This document shows, piece after piece, positions 1-7,642 of a stretch of DNA of 64,000 bases. Source of the stretch: Bacillus sp. FJAT-47783 (GTDB lineage: Bacteria; Bacillota; Bacilli; Bacillales; Aeribacillaceae); the NCBI RefSeq assembly GCF_022808615.1, contig NZ_JAKZKS010000006.1, forward strand, positions 1 through 64,000, read 5' to 3'. The notes under the pieces were generated by a model. It was not told the origin of the DNA. It searched no databases and saw nothing but the letters and a program-made list of their open reading frames with translations. How positions within the stretch are numbered: the stretch's first letter is position 1; each line of letters begins with the position of its first letter. The position numbers were made by a program, and so were the translations under genes.

Positions 1-185
1 ATTGTCATTATGCACCTACCTGGTGAAGTGATTTTATTGATCCAAAAGGATGCATATCCCTATTATATCAAGGTTTGTCGCTGTGAATATCTATTTTTTT
101 ATCACGGATTCAGGTATAAATAAAGAACCCTTAATTTTACACTTCATACTTGCACTCCTAAAATACAAATATAGTAGATTAAGAA

Positions 186-491
186 TCAATATTCTGTGCT
201 TTCAGTCCCTAACACTTTGTAATTATCTTTAAAATCGACTGTTGCTGATACCTCTTTTGTTTTGTCACCTTTGATATACCCATCAACAAAAATAACGTTC
301 GGTGCAATGGAAGACGAGATTTCAGAGTTTGTTACCACTATTTCCACGCCCTCGACATCACGAAAATGATCAATTGCGATTTCCCCCGCTTTTTTTAACA
401 TTTGTTCTTCTTTTTGTTTACTCTCATTCATCTGACAACCTCCTAATAATACACAAATCAGAAGTACTAGCTTTAGAGGAAAATGTTTCAA
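186..491 (-). CDS. Small lipoprotein, candidate immunity protein for the adjacent lipase
   Basis: A 101-residue protein with a lysine-bearing N-terminus, a hydrophobic stretch at about 6-17 and a lipobox LGGC with Cys19, so a lipoprotein is predicted. The start is TTG; AAGGAG lies 12 bases upstream and the nearby ATG runs into a stop after two codons. The mature part is small and charged, with one helix followed by strand-like sequence, like cystatin-fold lipoproteins. It is divergent from the lipase gene, only about 80 bp away. In Staphylococcus aureus the secreted lipase toxin TslA is neutralised by TilA lipoproteins of this general size; that parallel is inference from context, since I do not recognise the sequence itself. 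Confidence 0.7.
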   Translation of the reverse strand: MKHFPLKLVLLICVLLGGCQMNESKQKEEQMLKKAGEIAIDHFRDVEGVEIVVTNSEISSSIAPNVIFVDGYIKGDKTKEVSATVDFKDNYKVLGTESTEY

Positions 492-574
492 TTTATCATT
501 GCACTCCTTGTTGAATTATTGGAAAATATTTATAGGTCTATCATATAACATCTGATAAAAGGTGGGTAGCACGA

Positions 575-1771
575 ATGAGTAAAATTTCAGATGGCACATA
601 CCATACACTTGCAGAACAAGCATACAAGCCCAATCCGAAGACATATAAAGTGTATAAATCAGGCGAAATAGAGATATGGCGACCTTTAAAACTCGAAGGT
701 ACCGTTTTACATGAACCAAAAACAGGCTTTGACGCTACAATTTATGTAAATAATGAAATGAAAGAAGTCGTGGTCGCATTTAGAGGAACGCAAGGCAACG
801 AGGTTTCCGGAGAAGGAACAGCGGATGTTGTTACAGACGTTAAGGATGTCGTCTTTCATCATCTTAAACGCAATAAAGAATTATTGGAAAAACTAAACAA
901 AAATGAATACGCCTCCCCTTCCTTTGATTTAATTAATCGCAAGGCTTTAAAAAAAGACATTGAAAGCAGTCAATTCACTCAAGCCGATCACCTTATGAGA
1001 GACGTTAAGAAATATGCAAAGAAAAATCTCGATGGCTATACGATTTCTGTTACGGGGCACTCGTTAGGAGGTGCATTGGCTGAATACGTTGCGGCGATTC
1101 ACCATGTAAAAAGTGTGAGTTTTAGTACACCGAGCATCGTAGAATTGCTCCCGGGTGACTTACAAAGAAAAGCAAAAAATGGGGGTTTTGATCCTAATAT
1201 CGTAGCCTATGTACATCCTAACGACTCGATTGGTGCCGGTGCTTTTGGTGCCGACGCTCATGTAGGGAGAACGGTTTATATCGATGAAACATTTGAGGTT
1301 GCGAATGCCGATAAAGACCGCCCAATAAAGCGATGTTTGGACTCCATTGGCGAACCCGATTATCATGGATTAGGTAATTTTGCATTTGATTCATTCGGGA
1401 ATTTTAAAAACTTACTGATCGATGCCAAAACAAAAAAAATCATCATGTATTCGCCAAACCATGTTAGTGGGAGAAGTATTGAACTTGACCCAGACATCAT
1501 TGCGACAAAAGGGGCCAATATTCGCTTTGTCCCTCAACTGCACACTCAAAACATTCCCACGGCGATTTCAGCCATTGCTGATGTGAAAGATCAGGCCAAA
1601 AACGCCTACACGTCTTTTGTCATTCCACTTATTGATGAGATATGTGAAGACCTATATGCTCACAAAGAGTGGTATACCAAAACGTCTAAAGAAATTGGCG
1701 ACTTCATTGAGCAAAAAGCGAATGATTTTAAGTCCGTGGACCAACAACGAGCTTCTGAAATAAAAGGATGA
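575..1771 (+). CDS. Class 3 lipase-domain protein with C-terminal helical tail (candidate T7SS toxin)
   Basis: A 398-residue protein. VVVAFRGTQ at about 66-73 and GHSLGG at 161-166 (nucleophile Ser163) identify an alpha/beta-hydrolase of the Lipase_3 type; Asp217 in HPNDS and His264 in YHGLG are candidate triad partners. There is no signal peptide or membrane segment. From about 320 to the end the sequence is helical and charged, without hydrolase motifs. An N-terminal enzyme followed by a C-terminal helical targeting domain is the reversed layout described for S. aureus TslA, in contrast to ordinary LXG toxins. The small WXG-like gene starts 4 bp downstream, which supports a secreted effector plus partner. 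AAGGTGG precedes the ATG by 8-9 bases. A plain intracellular lipase is the alternative. Confidence 0.8.
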   Translation: MSKISDGTYHTLAEQAYKPNPKTYKVYKSGEIEIWRPLKLEGTVLHEPKTGFDATIYVNNEMKEVVVAFRGTQGNEVSGEGTADVVTDVKDVVFHHLKRNKELLEKLNKNEYASPSFDLINRKALKKDIESSQFTQADHLMRDVKKYAKKNLDGYTISVTGHSLGGALAEYVAAIHHVKSVSFSTPSIVELLPGDLQRKAKNGGFDPNIVAYVHPNDSIGAGAFGADAHVGRTVYIDETFEVANADKDRPIKRCLDSIGEPDYHGLGNFAFDSFGNFKNLLIDAKTKKIIMYSPNHVSGRSIELDPDIIATKGANIRFVPQLHTQNIPTAISAIADVKDQAKNAYTSFVIPLIDEICEDLYAHKEWYTKTSKEIGDFIEQKANDFKSVDQQRASEIKG

Positions 1772-1775
1772 TCAC

Positions 1776-2090
1776 ATGATGAATCGATCGGATTTTATGT
1801 ATGAGGATAGACGTATCGTTAGGAATACCATCGAAAGTCTTGAACTAGCAGAAAGGAAATTAGATGACGTTATTGAAGAACTGATAGACGGATTACAGTT
1901 TGCTGTGAAAGAGTATAACGAATTGCAGAGTTGGAAAGGGAAATCTGGAGAAAAAGCACAGGAAGACTTACAATCCCTGTGCCAACAGCTATCAAATCGT
2001 ATTTATTCATTACAAGAACAAAAAGGGAAGCTGATCAATGAAAGAAGGAGTCTTGAGATTACATTGTATTCCTCAATTTCATTTTTTTAA
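1776..2090 (+). CDS. WXG100-like helical partner protein, probably with an altered C-terminus
   Basis: 104 residues, almost all predicted helix: helix 1 about 10-50, a turn with SWKGKSG at about 52-58 that resembles the WxG hairpin turn, and helix 2 about 59-94. This is the architecture of WXG100/Lap-type partners that bind LXG toxins for export by type VII secretion. It starts 4 bp after the lipase stop, with AAAGG upstream, so the two are co-transcribed and probably translationally linked. The last 12 or so residues, SLEITLYSSISFF, are hydrophobic and unlike the rest; transposase debris begins nearby, so the natural end may have been lost. No standard gene name is known to me. Confidence 0.65.
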   Translation: MMNRSDFMYEDRRIVRNTIESLELAERKLDDVIEELIDGLQFAVKEYNELQSWKGKSGEKAQEDLQSLCQQLSNRIYSLQEQKGKLINERRSLEITLYSSISFF

Positions 2091-2240
2091 GGTTACTGGT
2101 GCAAGATTAGGGGAACGTATAGAAAAGACGTGCTTCCTGACTGTTTTTGTTTCGGTTTTTATAAGCAAGAGGTGTCGACGATACGACTCCAAAAACCTTT
2201 GATTGAACTTTATGAAGCAATCATTAATCTCGTATTGATA

Positions 2241-2720
2241 TTAAGGAAACGCGACATTATGTAACCCTGTTCCATCCACGATCACTCCCCAGTACTTTTC
2301 TTTTATTCTGTTCTGTTCGAAGAATCTATTTCTCAATAATTCTTTTATCATATACGTTCTGATTTTTTCTAGTTCACGAATATCAAGGCTAGAGAGAAAG
2401 TTATTAACTGTATCATAATGAGGAAGTTCTTCCATTGCTAAATTCAGCAGCACTCTGACATTCTTAATACATTCCTCTTTATTAAAGCTGCCACTCATAC
2501 TTCTCATAGATATCAAACCTGTCATGTTTTCCAATATCATCATATATAAAAGATTTCTGCACCATACGTAATATAACTTTGTGAGCGATGGTCTTTTTTA
2601 CGTTTTCAATTGATCAATGAACTCTTTGAAGAAATGTTTCTGTATTTTTGCGAACTCGAAAAAATAATTTGTTTCTTTTTCCTGTTCCCGTTCTTCTTTT
2701 CGTGTAGCCAAAATAAAATC
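2241..2720 (-). pseudogene. Decayed transposase, N-terminal fragment
   Basis: On the minus strand a reading frame begins near 2719 (TTG, after a run of G), continues for 37 codons to an in-frame TAA near 2600, and then continues in the same frame from about 2597 to 2241. The second part contains the string SMRSMSGSFNKEECIKNVR and further on KYWGVIVDGTGL, which I recognise as the N-terminal part of a DDE-type transposase common in Bacillales; the Asp of VDGTG may be the first catalytic residue. The frame ends after another 6 codons with no second half. It is therefore an inactive remnant, broken by a stop and truncated at its 3' end. No terminal inverted repeats could be defined. Confidence 0.65.
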
Positions 2721-3045
2721 CCCCTAAAACATGCTTTTGCACTGTATTCATCCAGTTAAATCATCTCAAATTTAACACATTATAGAGGGTGATTTCTTGA
2801 ATTTTATCTCGATGAATTTTTATTCCTCAGAGCTGAAACATCGTAGATTGGGTATCTCGTCTTAGAAAGAGTTTCTGATGTATAAAATTGTAGAAGGAAT
2901 GATTCCTAGCTATTAAAGTAATACAATAGTGAAGGAATTCTTTAAAAAGGAATCTTCGTCAAAACTGGAAATGTAATTAATAAGTGAAAAGGGGCATCTC
3001 TAAGGAAGCCAAAAATTTAACTTATGAGATAGCCCTTTCGCTTTA
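2721..3045. other. Intergenic stretch between transposase remnant and tpx
   Basis: No open frame with a ribosome site and no recognisable protein was found on either strand. The only structure is a hairpin at the tpx end, listed separately. The base composition is AT-rich and may include flanking debris of the insertion sequence. Confidence 0.5.
2986..3038 (-). terminator. Probable tpx terminator hairpin
   Basis: AAAGGGGCATCTCTAAG and CTTATGAGATAGCCCTTT form a long imperfect stem with a 15-base loop, directly after the tpx stop. Read on the minus strand it is followed by only four T, so it is a weak but well-placed terminator. Confidence 0.55.
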
Positions 3046-3546
3046 TTATTGAACCGCTTTAGCTGCTTCAATGGCTGCTTCGTAATTTGGATGATTCGTT
3101 GCTTCACTAACATATTCTACATATGTGACTTCGTCTTGACTGTTCACAACGAACACGGCACGCGTTAATAAACGAAGCTCTTGAATAAGCACACCGTATG
3201 CTTCTCCGAAGGAAACGTCACGATGGTCAGACAGGACTTCTACGTTGTCGATACCATTTGCTCCACACCAACGCTTCTGTGCAAAAGGAAGATCCACGCT
3301 AACTGTTAATACTTTCACATTGTCAAGTTTGGCCGCCTCTTCGTTAAAACGACGCGTTTGCGCATCACATACACCTGTATCAATTGAAGGAACGACAGAA
3401 ATGAGTCGGACTTGTCCTTTCGAATTCGCTAATGTTACTTGAGATAAATCATTCGCTAACACTGTAAAATCTGGTGCTTGATCGCCAACTTTTACTTCAG
3501 AACCAACTAAAGTCACTGGATTGCCTTTAAACGTTACATTTGCCAT
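3046..3546 (-). CDS. tpx: Thiol peroxidase Tpx
   Basis: 166 residues, the usual length of atypical 2-Cys peroxiredoxins of the Tpx family, which reduce hydrogen peroxide and alkyl hydroperoxides in the cytoplasm using thioredoxin. Peroxidatic Cys60 lies in [15 protein letters not shown], which also supplies the conserved Thr and Arg; the resolving Cys94 is in KRWCGANG. The ATG has AGGAGG about 7 bases upstream. Its position beside ytfJ matches B. subtilis. No promoter could be assigned with confidence. Confidence 0.97.
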   Translation of the reverse strand: MANVTFKGNPVTLVGSEVKVGDQAPDFTVLANDLSQVTLANSKGQVRLISVVPSIDTGVCDAQTRRFNEEAAKLDNVKVLTVSVDLPFAQKRWCGANGIDNVEVLSDHRDVSFGEAYGVLIQELRLLTRAVFVVNSQDEVTYVEYVSEATNHPNYEAAIEAAKAVQ

Positions 3547-3713
3547 CTAAAATTCCTCCTTTAATCCCTTACATTATTTATGTACCTATTTTCAACTATA
3601 GCTTGAATAAATACGAAATGCAAAACATTCGATTAATAATATTGGTTATTTCCATAAACATGTTCAAAATCGCAAGAGCCTTTGTTCAGAAGTCTGTTTT
3701 TCTATTTTATTGG

Positions 3714-3815
3714 GGCTCATTTTCATAAATTGGGGGTAATTTTCAATAATTGAGCTTTATTTTCATGTTTTGGGTCATATTTTCATAAATTAGGTTCTAA
3801 TCCTTAAGTATTGAG
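3714..3815. repeat. Degenerate ~20-21 bp tandem repeat, about five units
   Basis: Successive units begin CTCATTTTCATAAATTGGGGG, TAATTTTCAATAATTGAGCT, TTATTTTCATGTTTTGGGTC and ATATTTTCATAAATTAGGTTC, followed by a weaker fifth unit TAATCCTTAAGTATTGAGG. The shared core is nnATTTTCATAAATTGGG. It fills much of the tpx-ytfJ gap and has no coding potential. Function unknown. Confidence 0.75.
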
Positions 3816-3855
3816 GTTTTATGAAAATGGGGGAAGATATAGCTTTCATATTATT

Positions 3856-3883
3856 AAAAAAAGGACCGCTATGGCAGTCCTTA
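3856..3883 (-). terminator. ytfJ terminator
   Basis: On the minus strand AAGGACTGCCATAGCGGTCCTT forms a hairpin followed by a run of seven T, immediately after the end of ytfJ. It ends the yteJ-side cluster at its downstream edge. Confidence 0.85.
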
Positions 3884-4333
3884 AAGTCCAATATCATCCT
3901 GTTTTAGTTGATTCTCTTGTTCATTTTTGCTAAATAATGCTTGGATTTTTTCAATCGTTTGTGGAGCCAAATCTAATAATTTTTCGTAGAGATGTGTATT
4001 TTCATCTAAATGAAGCATTTTTATACCATTCGTTCCAACGACTAAAAAAGCAATAGGTGTGATAGAAACGCCGCCACCGCTTCCTCCTCCGAATGGTAGT
4101 TTGTTTTTATCGGTTGTGGTTCCACCGTATTGACTATTTTGTTTGTTTTCATTTGTCGATCCGCTAAATTCACTTCCACCAGCGGCAAAGCCGAAGCCTA
4201 CTTTCGATACCGTTAAAATAACACTTCCATCTGGTGTTTCAACAGGATCTCCAATGATTGTATTCACGTCAATCATTTGCTGAAGGTTTTCCATCGCTGT
4301 TTTCATTAATCCTTGTATAGGATGTTCACTCAA
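3881..4333 (-). CDS. ytfJ: Spore protein YtfJ (GerW family)
   Basis: 150 residues from a TTG start preceded by AAGGGAGGAG with 6 bases of spacing; a longer upstream frame exists but overlaps ytfI and has no support. Features typical of the family are the N-terminal SEHPIQGLM helix, the IIGDPVETPDGSVILTVSKV core and the glycine-rich segment GFGFAAGG, then GGGSGGGVSI. B. subtilis YtfJ is a forespore protein, and the family (GerW in Streptomyces) is linked to spore integrity and germination; exact activity is unknown. It lies 14 bp after ytfI and is probably co-transcribed. Confidence 0.92.
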   Translation of the reverse strand: MSEHPIQGLMKTAMENLQQMIDVNTIIGDPVETPDGSVILTVSKVGFGFAAGGSEFSGSTNENKQNSQYGGTTTDKNKLPFGGGSGGGVSITPIAFLVVGTNGIKMLHLDENTHLYEKLLDLAPQTIEKIQALFSKNEQENQLKQDDIGL

Positions 4334-4347
4334 TTTTAGCTCCTCCC

Positions 4348-5049
4348 TTATGCAGACTGATCGTTCTTTTCGTCCTTTGTTAATAGAGGGATCGATTTTT
4401 TCCTCAATTTCGCTCTTCCCCCTACCCAATATTTCACAAAACGTAATCCCGCTAACATAGCATACCCTAAACGAAAATGAATCATACATGTTAAAGATGT
4501 TTTCGAAACGGGATGATAAAAGTCAGGTGTAATCGATACAAGAGGTTTTTTCTTCAGTTTCATATAACGCGATATCCATTGTAATACGATTCCTTTTATC
4601 GACCATGCTACTCCCGAAATCATACCGGCTTCAGCAGCATCACCAGTCCCAATGCACGTATGCCAATAAAACTTTTCAATATAAACGTTTTGTAGAAACT
4701 GACGAACAATTTTATGTAAATGTATGACATGATTCGCCAATTCTTTCATATCATGTATACGATCTAAAATATCAGGTGGAGTTATCCGTTTTCGCTTCTT
4801 TTTCCCATTGTTTCCTTCAGAACCAATACTCGTCTCTTCCTTCATGACAATTTCTTTTTCTTCTGTATCTACTTTTACTAAAGGAATATTAACAGTATAA
4901 CGAACGATACCAAACAGAGCTCGAAATTTAATCGTAAAATGATCATTATCTCCGTCATGTAACAAGTCAATCGAAATGTTTAATTTTGTAATCGCTAATA
5001 GGATAACAAATGCTAAGAGAATGACGAGAGACCAAACAACCCAATTCAT
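4348..5049 (-). CDS. ytfI: DUF2953 membrane-anchored protein YtfI
   Basis: 233 residues. An N-terminal hydrophobic segment at about 3-20 is a membrane anchor, followed by a soluble region with ISIDLLHDGDNDHFTIKFRA, a Lys-rich linker at about 85-95, and the conserved WHTCIGTGDAAEAGM and FRLGYAMLAGLRFVKYW stretches of DUF2953. It precedes ytfJ by 14 bp, as in B. subtilis, and is expected to share its sporulation role. No catalytic motif is visible. Confidence 0.9.
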   Translation of the reverse strand: MNWVVWSLVILLAFVILLAITKLNISIDLLHDGDNDHFTIKFRALFGIVRYTVNIPLVKVDTEEKEIVMKEETSIGSEGNNGKKKRKRITPPDILDRIHDMKELANHVIHLHKIVRQFLQNVYIEKFYWHTCIGTGDAAEAGMISGVAWSIKGIVLQWISRYMKLKKKPLVSITPDFYHPVSKTSLTCMIHFRLGYAMLAGLRFVKYWVGGRAKLRKKSIPLLTKDEKNDQSA

Positions 5050-5089
5050 TATCCCTCACACCCTTTCAGCATTCATTATCACCCCTCTA

Positions 5090-5120
5090 CAAAAAAATAA
5101 ACCTGTCATAGACAGGTTTA
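5090..5120 (-). terminator. Terminator after yteJ
   Basis: On the minus strand ATAAACCTGTC, a three-base loop and GACAGGTTTAT are followed by TTTTTTT. It separates sppA-yteJ from ytfI-ytfJ, so these are two transcription units. Confidence 0.9.
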
Positions 5121-5123
5121 TCC

Positions 5124-5603
5124 TTATCGTTCTTCATGTATAACCGTTGTGGAAACAAACAAATCGTGAATGCCTTGCTTCTTTTTAGTAAACGCAACGA
5201 CTAAATATAATAAGCCCCAAATCGTCTTGGAAATGTAGCGTCCTATCAATTCACGAAATAGTACGTCCATCCATGAGAGACGGTCCGATTGTAAGGAAAT
5301 AACTCGTAATCCAAACACCATTTTTCCTAATGTTTGACCGAAAAATTTTGTCATAAAAATAAAGTAGGAAAAGAAAATCATCGCACTTATAACACTATAG
5401 CCTGAAAACATAAACGTATTTTTTTCCAAGTCCAATAAATGAAAAATAGGGTTAATAAATAAACGAATAACACTGCTAATGACGATGAGATCGAGTAAAT
5501 ACGCCCAAAAGCGCATCCAAAACCCGGCATAATGATATGACGGATTTACATAATTATTAGTTGAAACATTTTCATTTTTTAACTCTTCAAATGTTGCATC
5601 CAC
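5124..5603 (-). CDS. yteJ: RDD-family membrane protein YteJ
   Basis: 159 residues. GFWMRFWAYLLDLIVISSVIR at about 27-47 carries the Arg-Asp-Asp type signature of the RDD family; further hydrophobic segments lie at about 67-85 and 128-145. RDD proteins are small integral membrane proteins of uncertain role, sometimes ion exchangers. In B. subtilis YteJ works with the membrane protease SppA, and here too the gene follows sppA closely (14 bp gap), supporting a shared function. AAGGGAGGTG precedes the ATG. Confidence 0.93.
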   Translation of the reverse strand: MDATFEELKNENVSTNNYVNPSYHYAGFWMRFWAYLLDLIVISSVIRLFINPIFHLLDLEKNTFMFSGYSVISAMIFFSYFIFMTKFFGQTLGKMVFGLRVISLQSDRLSWMDVLFRELIGRYISKTIWGLLYLVVAFTKKKQGIHDLFVSTTVIHEER

Positions 5604-5617
5604 ACGCTACACCTCCC

Positions 5618-6625
5618 TTATTCCGCGTAAAGATACATAAGACGTGGTGAGTTTGGCTGACTAACAAACTTATAAAGAAGAGTTGATTCAATGTCGTCAG
5701 CAAATATTTTTTGCGCACTCATTGTAAACAGAGATTCAAATCCTAAAGTAGAGTCATATTTAAAAACGTGCGGACGATCGATCCCTAAGTCTTCTTTCAT
5801 AATATGAATGACATCGTCAAAATAAGCTAAATCATCTACTAATTTTAACTCTTTTGCTTGACGGCCATCGTACACTCTCCCGTCAGCAACTTTCCTTACT
5901 GTACTTTCTGACATGTTTCTTCCTTCTGAAATGACTTTCACAAATCCGTCATACGCATTATCTACCATTTTTTGCATAATTTTTCGCTCTTCTTCTGTCA
6001 TATCACGCGTTGGCGACATAATATCTTTGTATGCACCACTTTTAATTGTTTCAAACTTTACACCGTATTTTTCAGCAAGCTCACTATAGTTTATCCCTTG
6101 CATAATAACACCTAACGAGCCTGTTAATGTCTCCGGAGCAGCAAACACTTTCTCTGCCGCTGTAGAGATATAATAACCACCTGAAGCAGCAATTGTTCCC
6201 ATCGAAACGTAAATCGGCTTATCATACTTCTCTTTCAATTCCATTAATTTTTTATGTATTTCCGCGCTTTCAACAACACCACCACCAGGGGAATTCACGC
6301 GCAAAATAATTCCCTTCACATCAGAGTCTTCGCCAGCTTCATCAATCATTTGTAAAAACTTTTGATGTTGATAGCCTACGTTTCCAAAAAAGGAGGCAAC
6401 GTCCTCTTCTCCTGTATCTTGAATGACTCCATTCACTTCTAAAACGGCTATTTTTTCATGAATATTTCCTTCTTCAATCACATCCTCAGAAAACAAGCTG
6501 TCCTCTAACAATTCGTTTGAGAATGGACTCTCTTCCAACGCAATGGACATAATGCTCATAACAGTAGATATGAAAAATAATACAGCAGCAATTCCTAAGG
6601 CTGCCCACCTTTTACCGTTCACCAA
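5618..6625 (-). CDS. sppA: Signal peptide peptidase SppA
   Basis: 335 residues. A membrane anchor at about 7-28 places the rest outside the cytoplasmic membrane. Catalytic Ser148 in AASGGYY and Lys200 in SGAYKDIMSP match the Ser-Lys dyad of B. subtilis SppA (Ser147, Lys199), and NSPGGG at 111-116 forms the oxyanion region. It degrades leftover signal peptides and contributes to lantibiotic resistance in B. subtilis. The start is TTG with AAGGAG upstream; the ATG four bases earlier is out of frame and stops at once. It is divergent from nadK and probably co-transcribed with yteJ. Confidence 0.96.
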   Translation of the reverse strand: MVNGKRWAALGIAAVLFFISTVMSIMSIALEESPFSNELLEDSLFSEDVIEEGNIHEKIAVLEVNGVIQDTGEEDVASFFGNVGYQHQKFLQMIDEAGEDSDVKGIILRVNSPGGGVVESAEIHKKLMELKEKYDKPIYVSMGTIAASGGYYISTAAEKVFAAPETLTGSLGVIMQGINYSELAEKYGVKFETIKSGAYKDIMSPTRDMTEEERKIMQKMVDNAYDGFVKVISEGRNMSESTVRKVADGRVYDGRQAKELKLVDDLAYFDDVIHIMKEDLGIDRPHVFKYDSTLGFESLFTMSAQKIFADDIESTLLYKFVSQPNSPRLMYLYAE

Positions 6626-6753
6626 CCATCACTCTCCTTAATACCTTTTCTAAACATGTTGCGTATTTAATGGTAAAATAGAAACACCATATGTATTGTA
6701 ACATTATTCAAAGTAATTGTGGAGAAACTTTCCAACAAGTGAGGAGGTTCTAT

Positions 6754-7557
6754 ATGGATAATCGACGCAACGTATATTTTTTCTACAAAAAAGACGAATC
6801 TTTACAAACAAAAGTTTCCGAATTAATCAAACTTGCCGAAAAATATGACTTTACGATAGTGGATGATGCCAAAAAAGCCAATATTATCGTGAGCATCGGC
6901 GGGGATGGTACTTTTTTACAGGCTGTACGGAAGACAAATTTTAGGGATGATTGTCTATACATAGGAATTGCAGCAGAAGGAGCGGCAAGCTTATATTGCG
7001 ACTTCCATATCGATGAAAAAGACAAAATGGTAGAACAAATGCAACAAGAAAAAGTGGAAGTTCGCCGATATCCGATTATTGACGTAACGATTGATGGGAA
7101 AACCGTTTTCCATTGTTTAAATGAATGTACCGTGAAATCAAGTATTATTAAAACATTTGTACTCGATGTGTATATTGATGACCTTCACTTTGAGACATTC
7201 CGAGGGGACGGTATGATTATTGCAACCCCTACTGGAAGTACCGCTTATAATAAGTCAGTAAACGGTTCTGTTGTTGATCCTATGCTTGAAAGCTTACAAG
7301 TAAGTGAACTCGCTTCTTTAAATAATAATCGATACCGAACACTTGGGTCTTCGTTCATATTAAGCGGAGAACGGAAATTAAGATTAAAAGTTGTCCAAGA
7401 TGGGAACGACTATCCTGTTATTGGGATGGACAACGAAGCGTTAAGTATTCGCCACGTTGAAAATATTGACATTTCACTCGGATCTAAAAAAATTAAAACC
7501 GTTAAATTAAAAGATAATTCTTTCTGGCAAAAAGTAAAACGAACCTTTTTATCATGA
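6754..7557 (+). CDS. nadK: NAD kinase (second paralogue type, YtdI)
   Basis: 267 residues from the ATG preceded by AGGAGG at 6 bases; an upstream in-frame extension has no ribosome site and would lengthen the family size. GGDGTF at 49-54 is the NAD kinase phosphate-binding motif, LNE at 122-124 the second conserved motif, and ATPTGSTAYNKS the third. It phosphorylates NAD to NADP in the cytoplasm. The length equals B. subtilis YtdI (NadK2), the second of two NAD kinases, and the position between sppA and ytcI also agrees. Confidence 0.96.
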   Translation: MDNRRNVYFFYKKDESLQTKVSELIKLAEKYDFTIVDDAKKANIIVSIGGDGTFLQAVRKTNFRDDCLYIGIAAEGAASLYCDFHIDEKDKMVEQMQQEKVEVRRYPIIDVTIDGKTVFHCLNECTVKSSIIKTFVLDVYIDDLHFETFRGDGMIIATPTGSTAYNKSVNGSVVDPMLESLQVSELASLNNNRYRTLGSSFILSGERKLRLKVVQDGNDYPVIGMDNEALSIRHVENIDISLGSKKIKTVKLKDNSFWQKVKRTFLS

Positions 7558-7598
7558 AGAATTGAATAAAGTGAACAGGGAGGTCAATAGCTCTTCTA

Positions 7599-7642
7599 AC
7601 AACAAAAAGTCTGCCGAATACACGGCAGACTTTTTGTTGTTA
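7599..7642. terminator. Bidirectional terminator nadK / ytcI
   Basis: AACAACAAAAAGTCTGCCG and CGGCAGACTTTTTGTTGTT form a near-perfect stem with A and T runs on both sides, so it can stop transcription from both convergent genes. It sits at the very end of ytcI. Confidence 0.93.

Noticed and set aside
1-185. A 60-codon plus-strand frame at the window start
   Set aside because: It lies opposite the end of the lipoprotein gene, is Phe/Tyr/Ile-rich and has no ribosome site.
3540-3728. A 62-codon plus-strand frame in the tpx-ytfJ gap
   Set aside because: It begins antisense to the tpx start and covers low-complexity AT-rich DNA.
4334-4489. N-terminal extension of ytfJ by about 50 residues
   Set aside because: It lies inside ytfI in another frame; the TTG with AAGGGAGGAG gives the family length.
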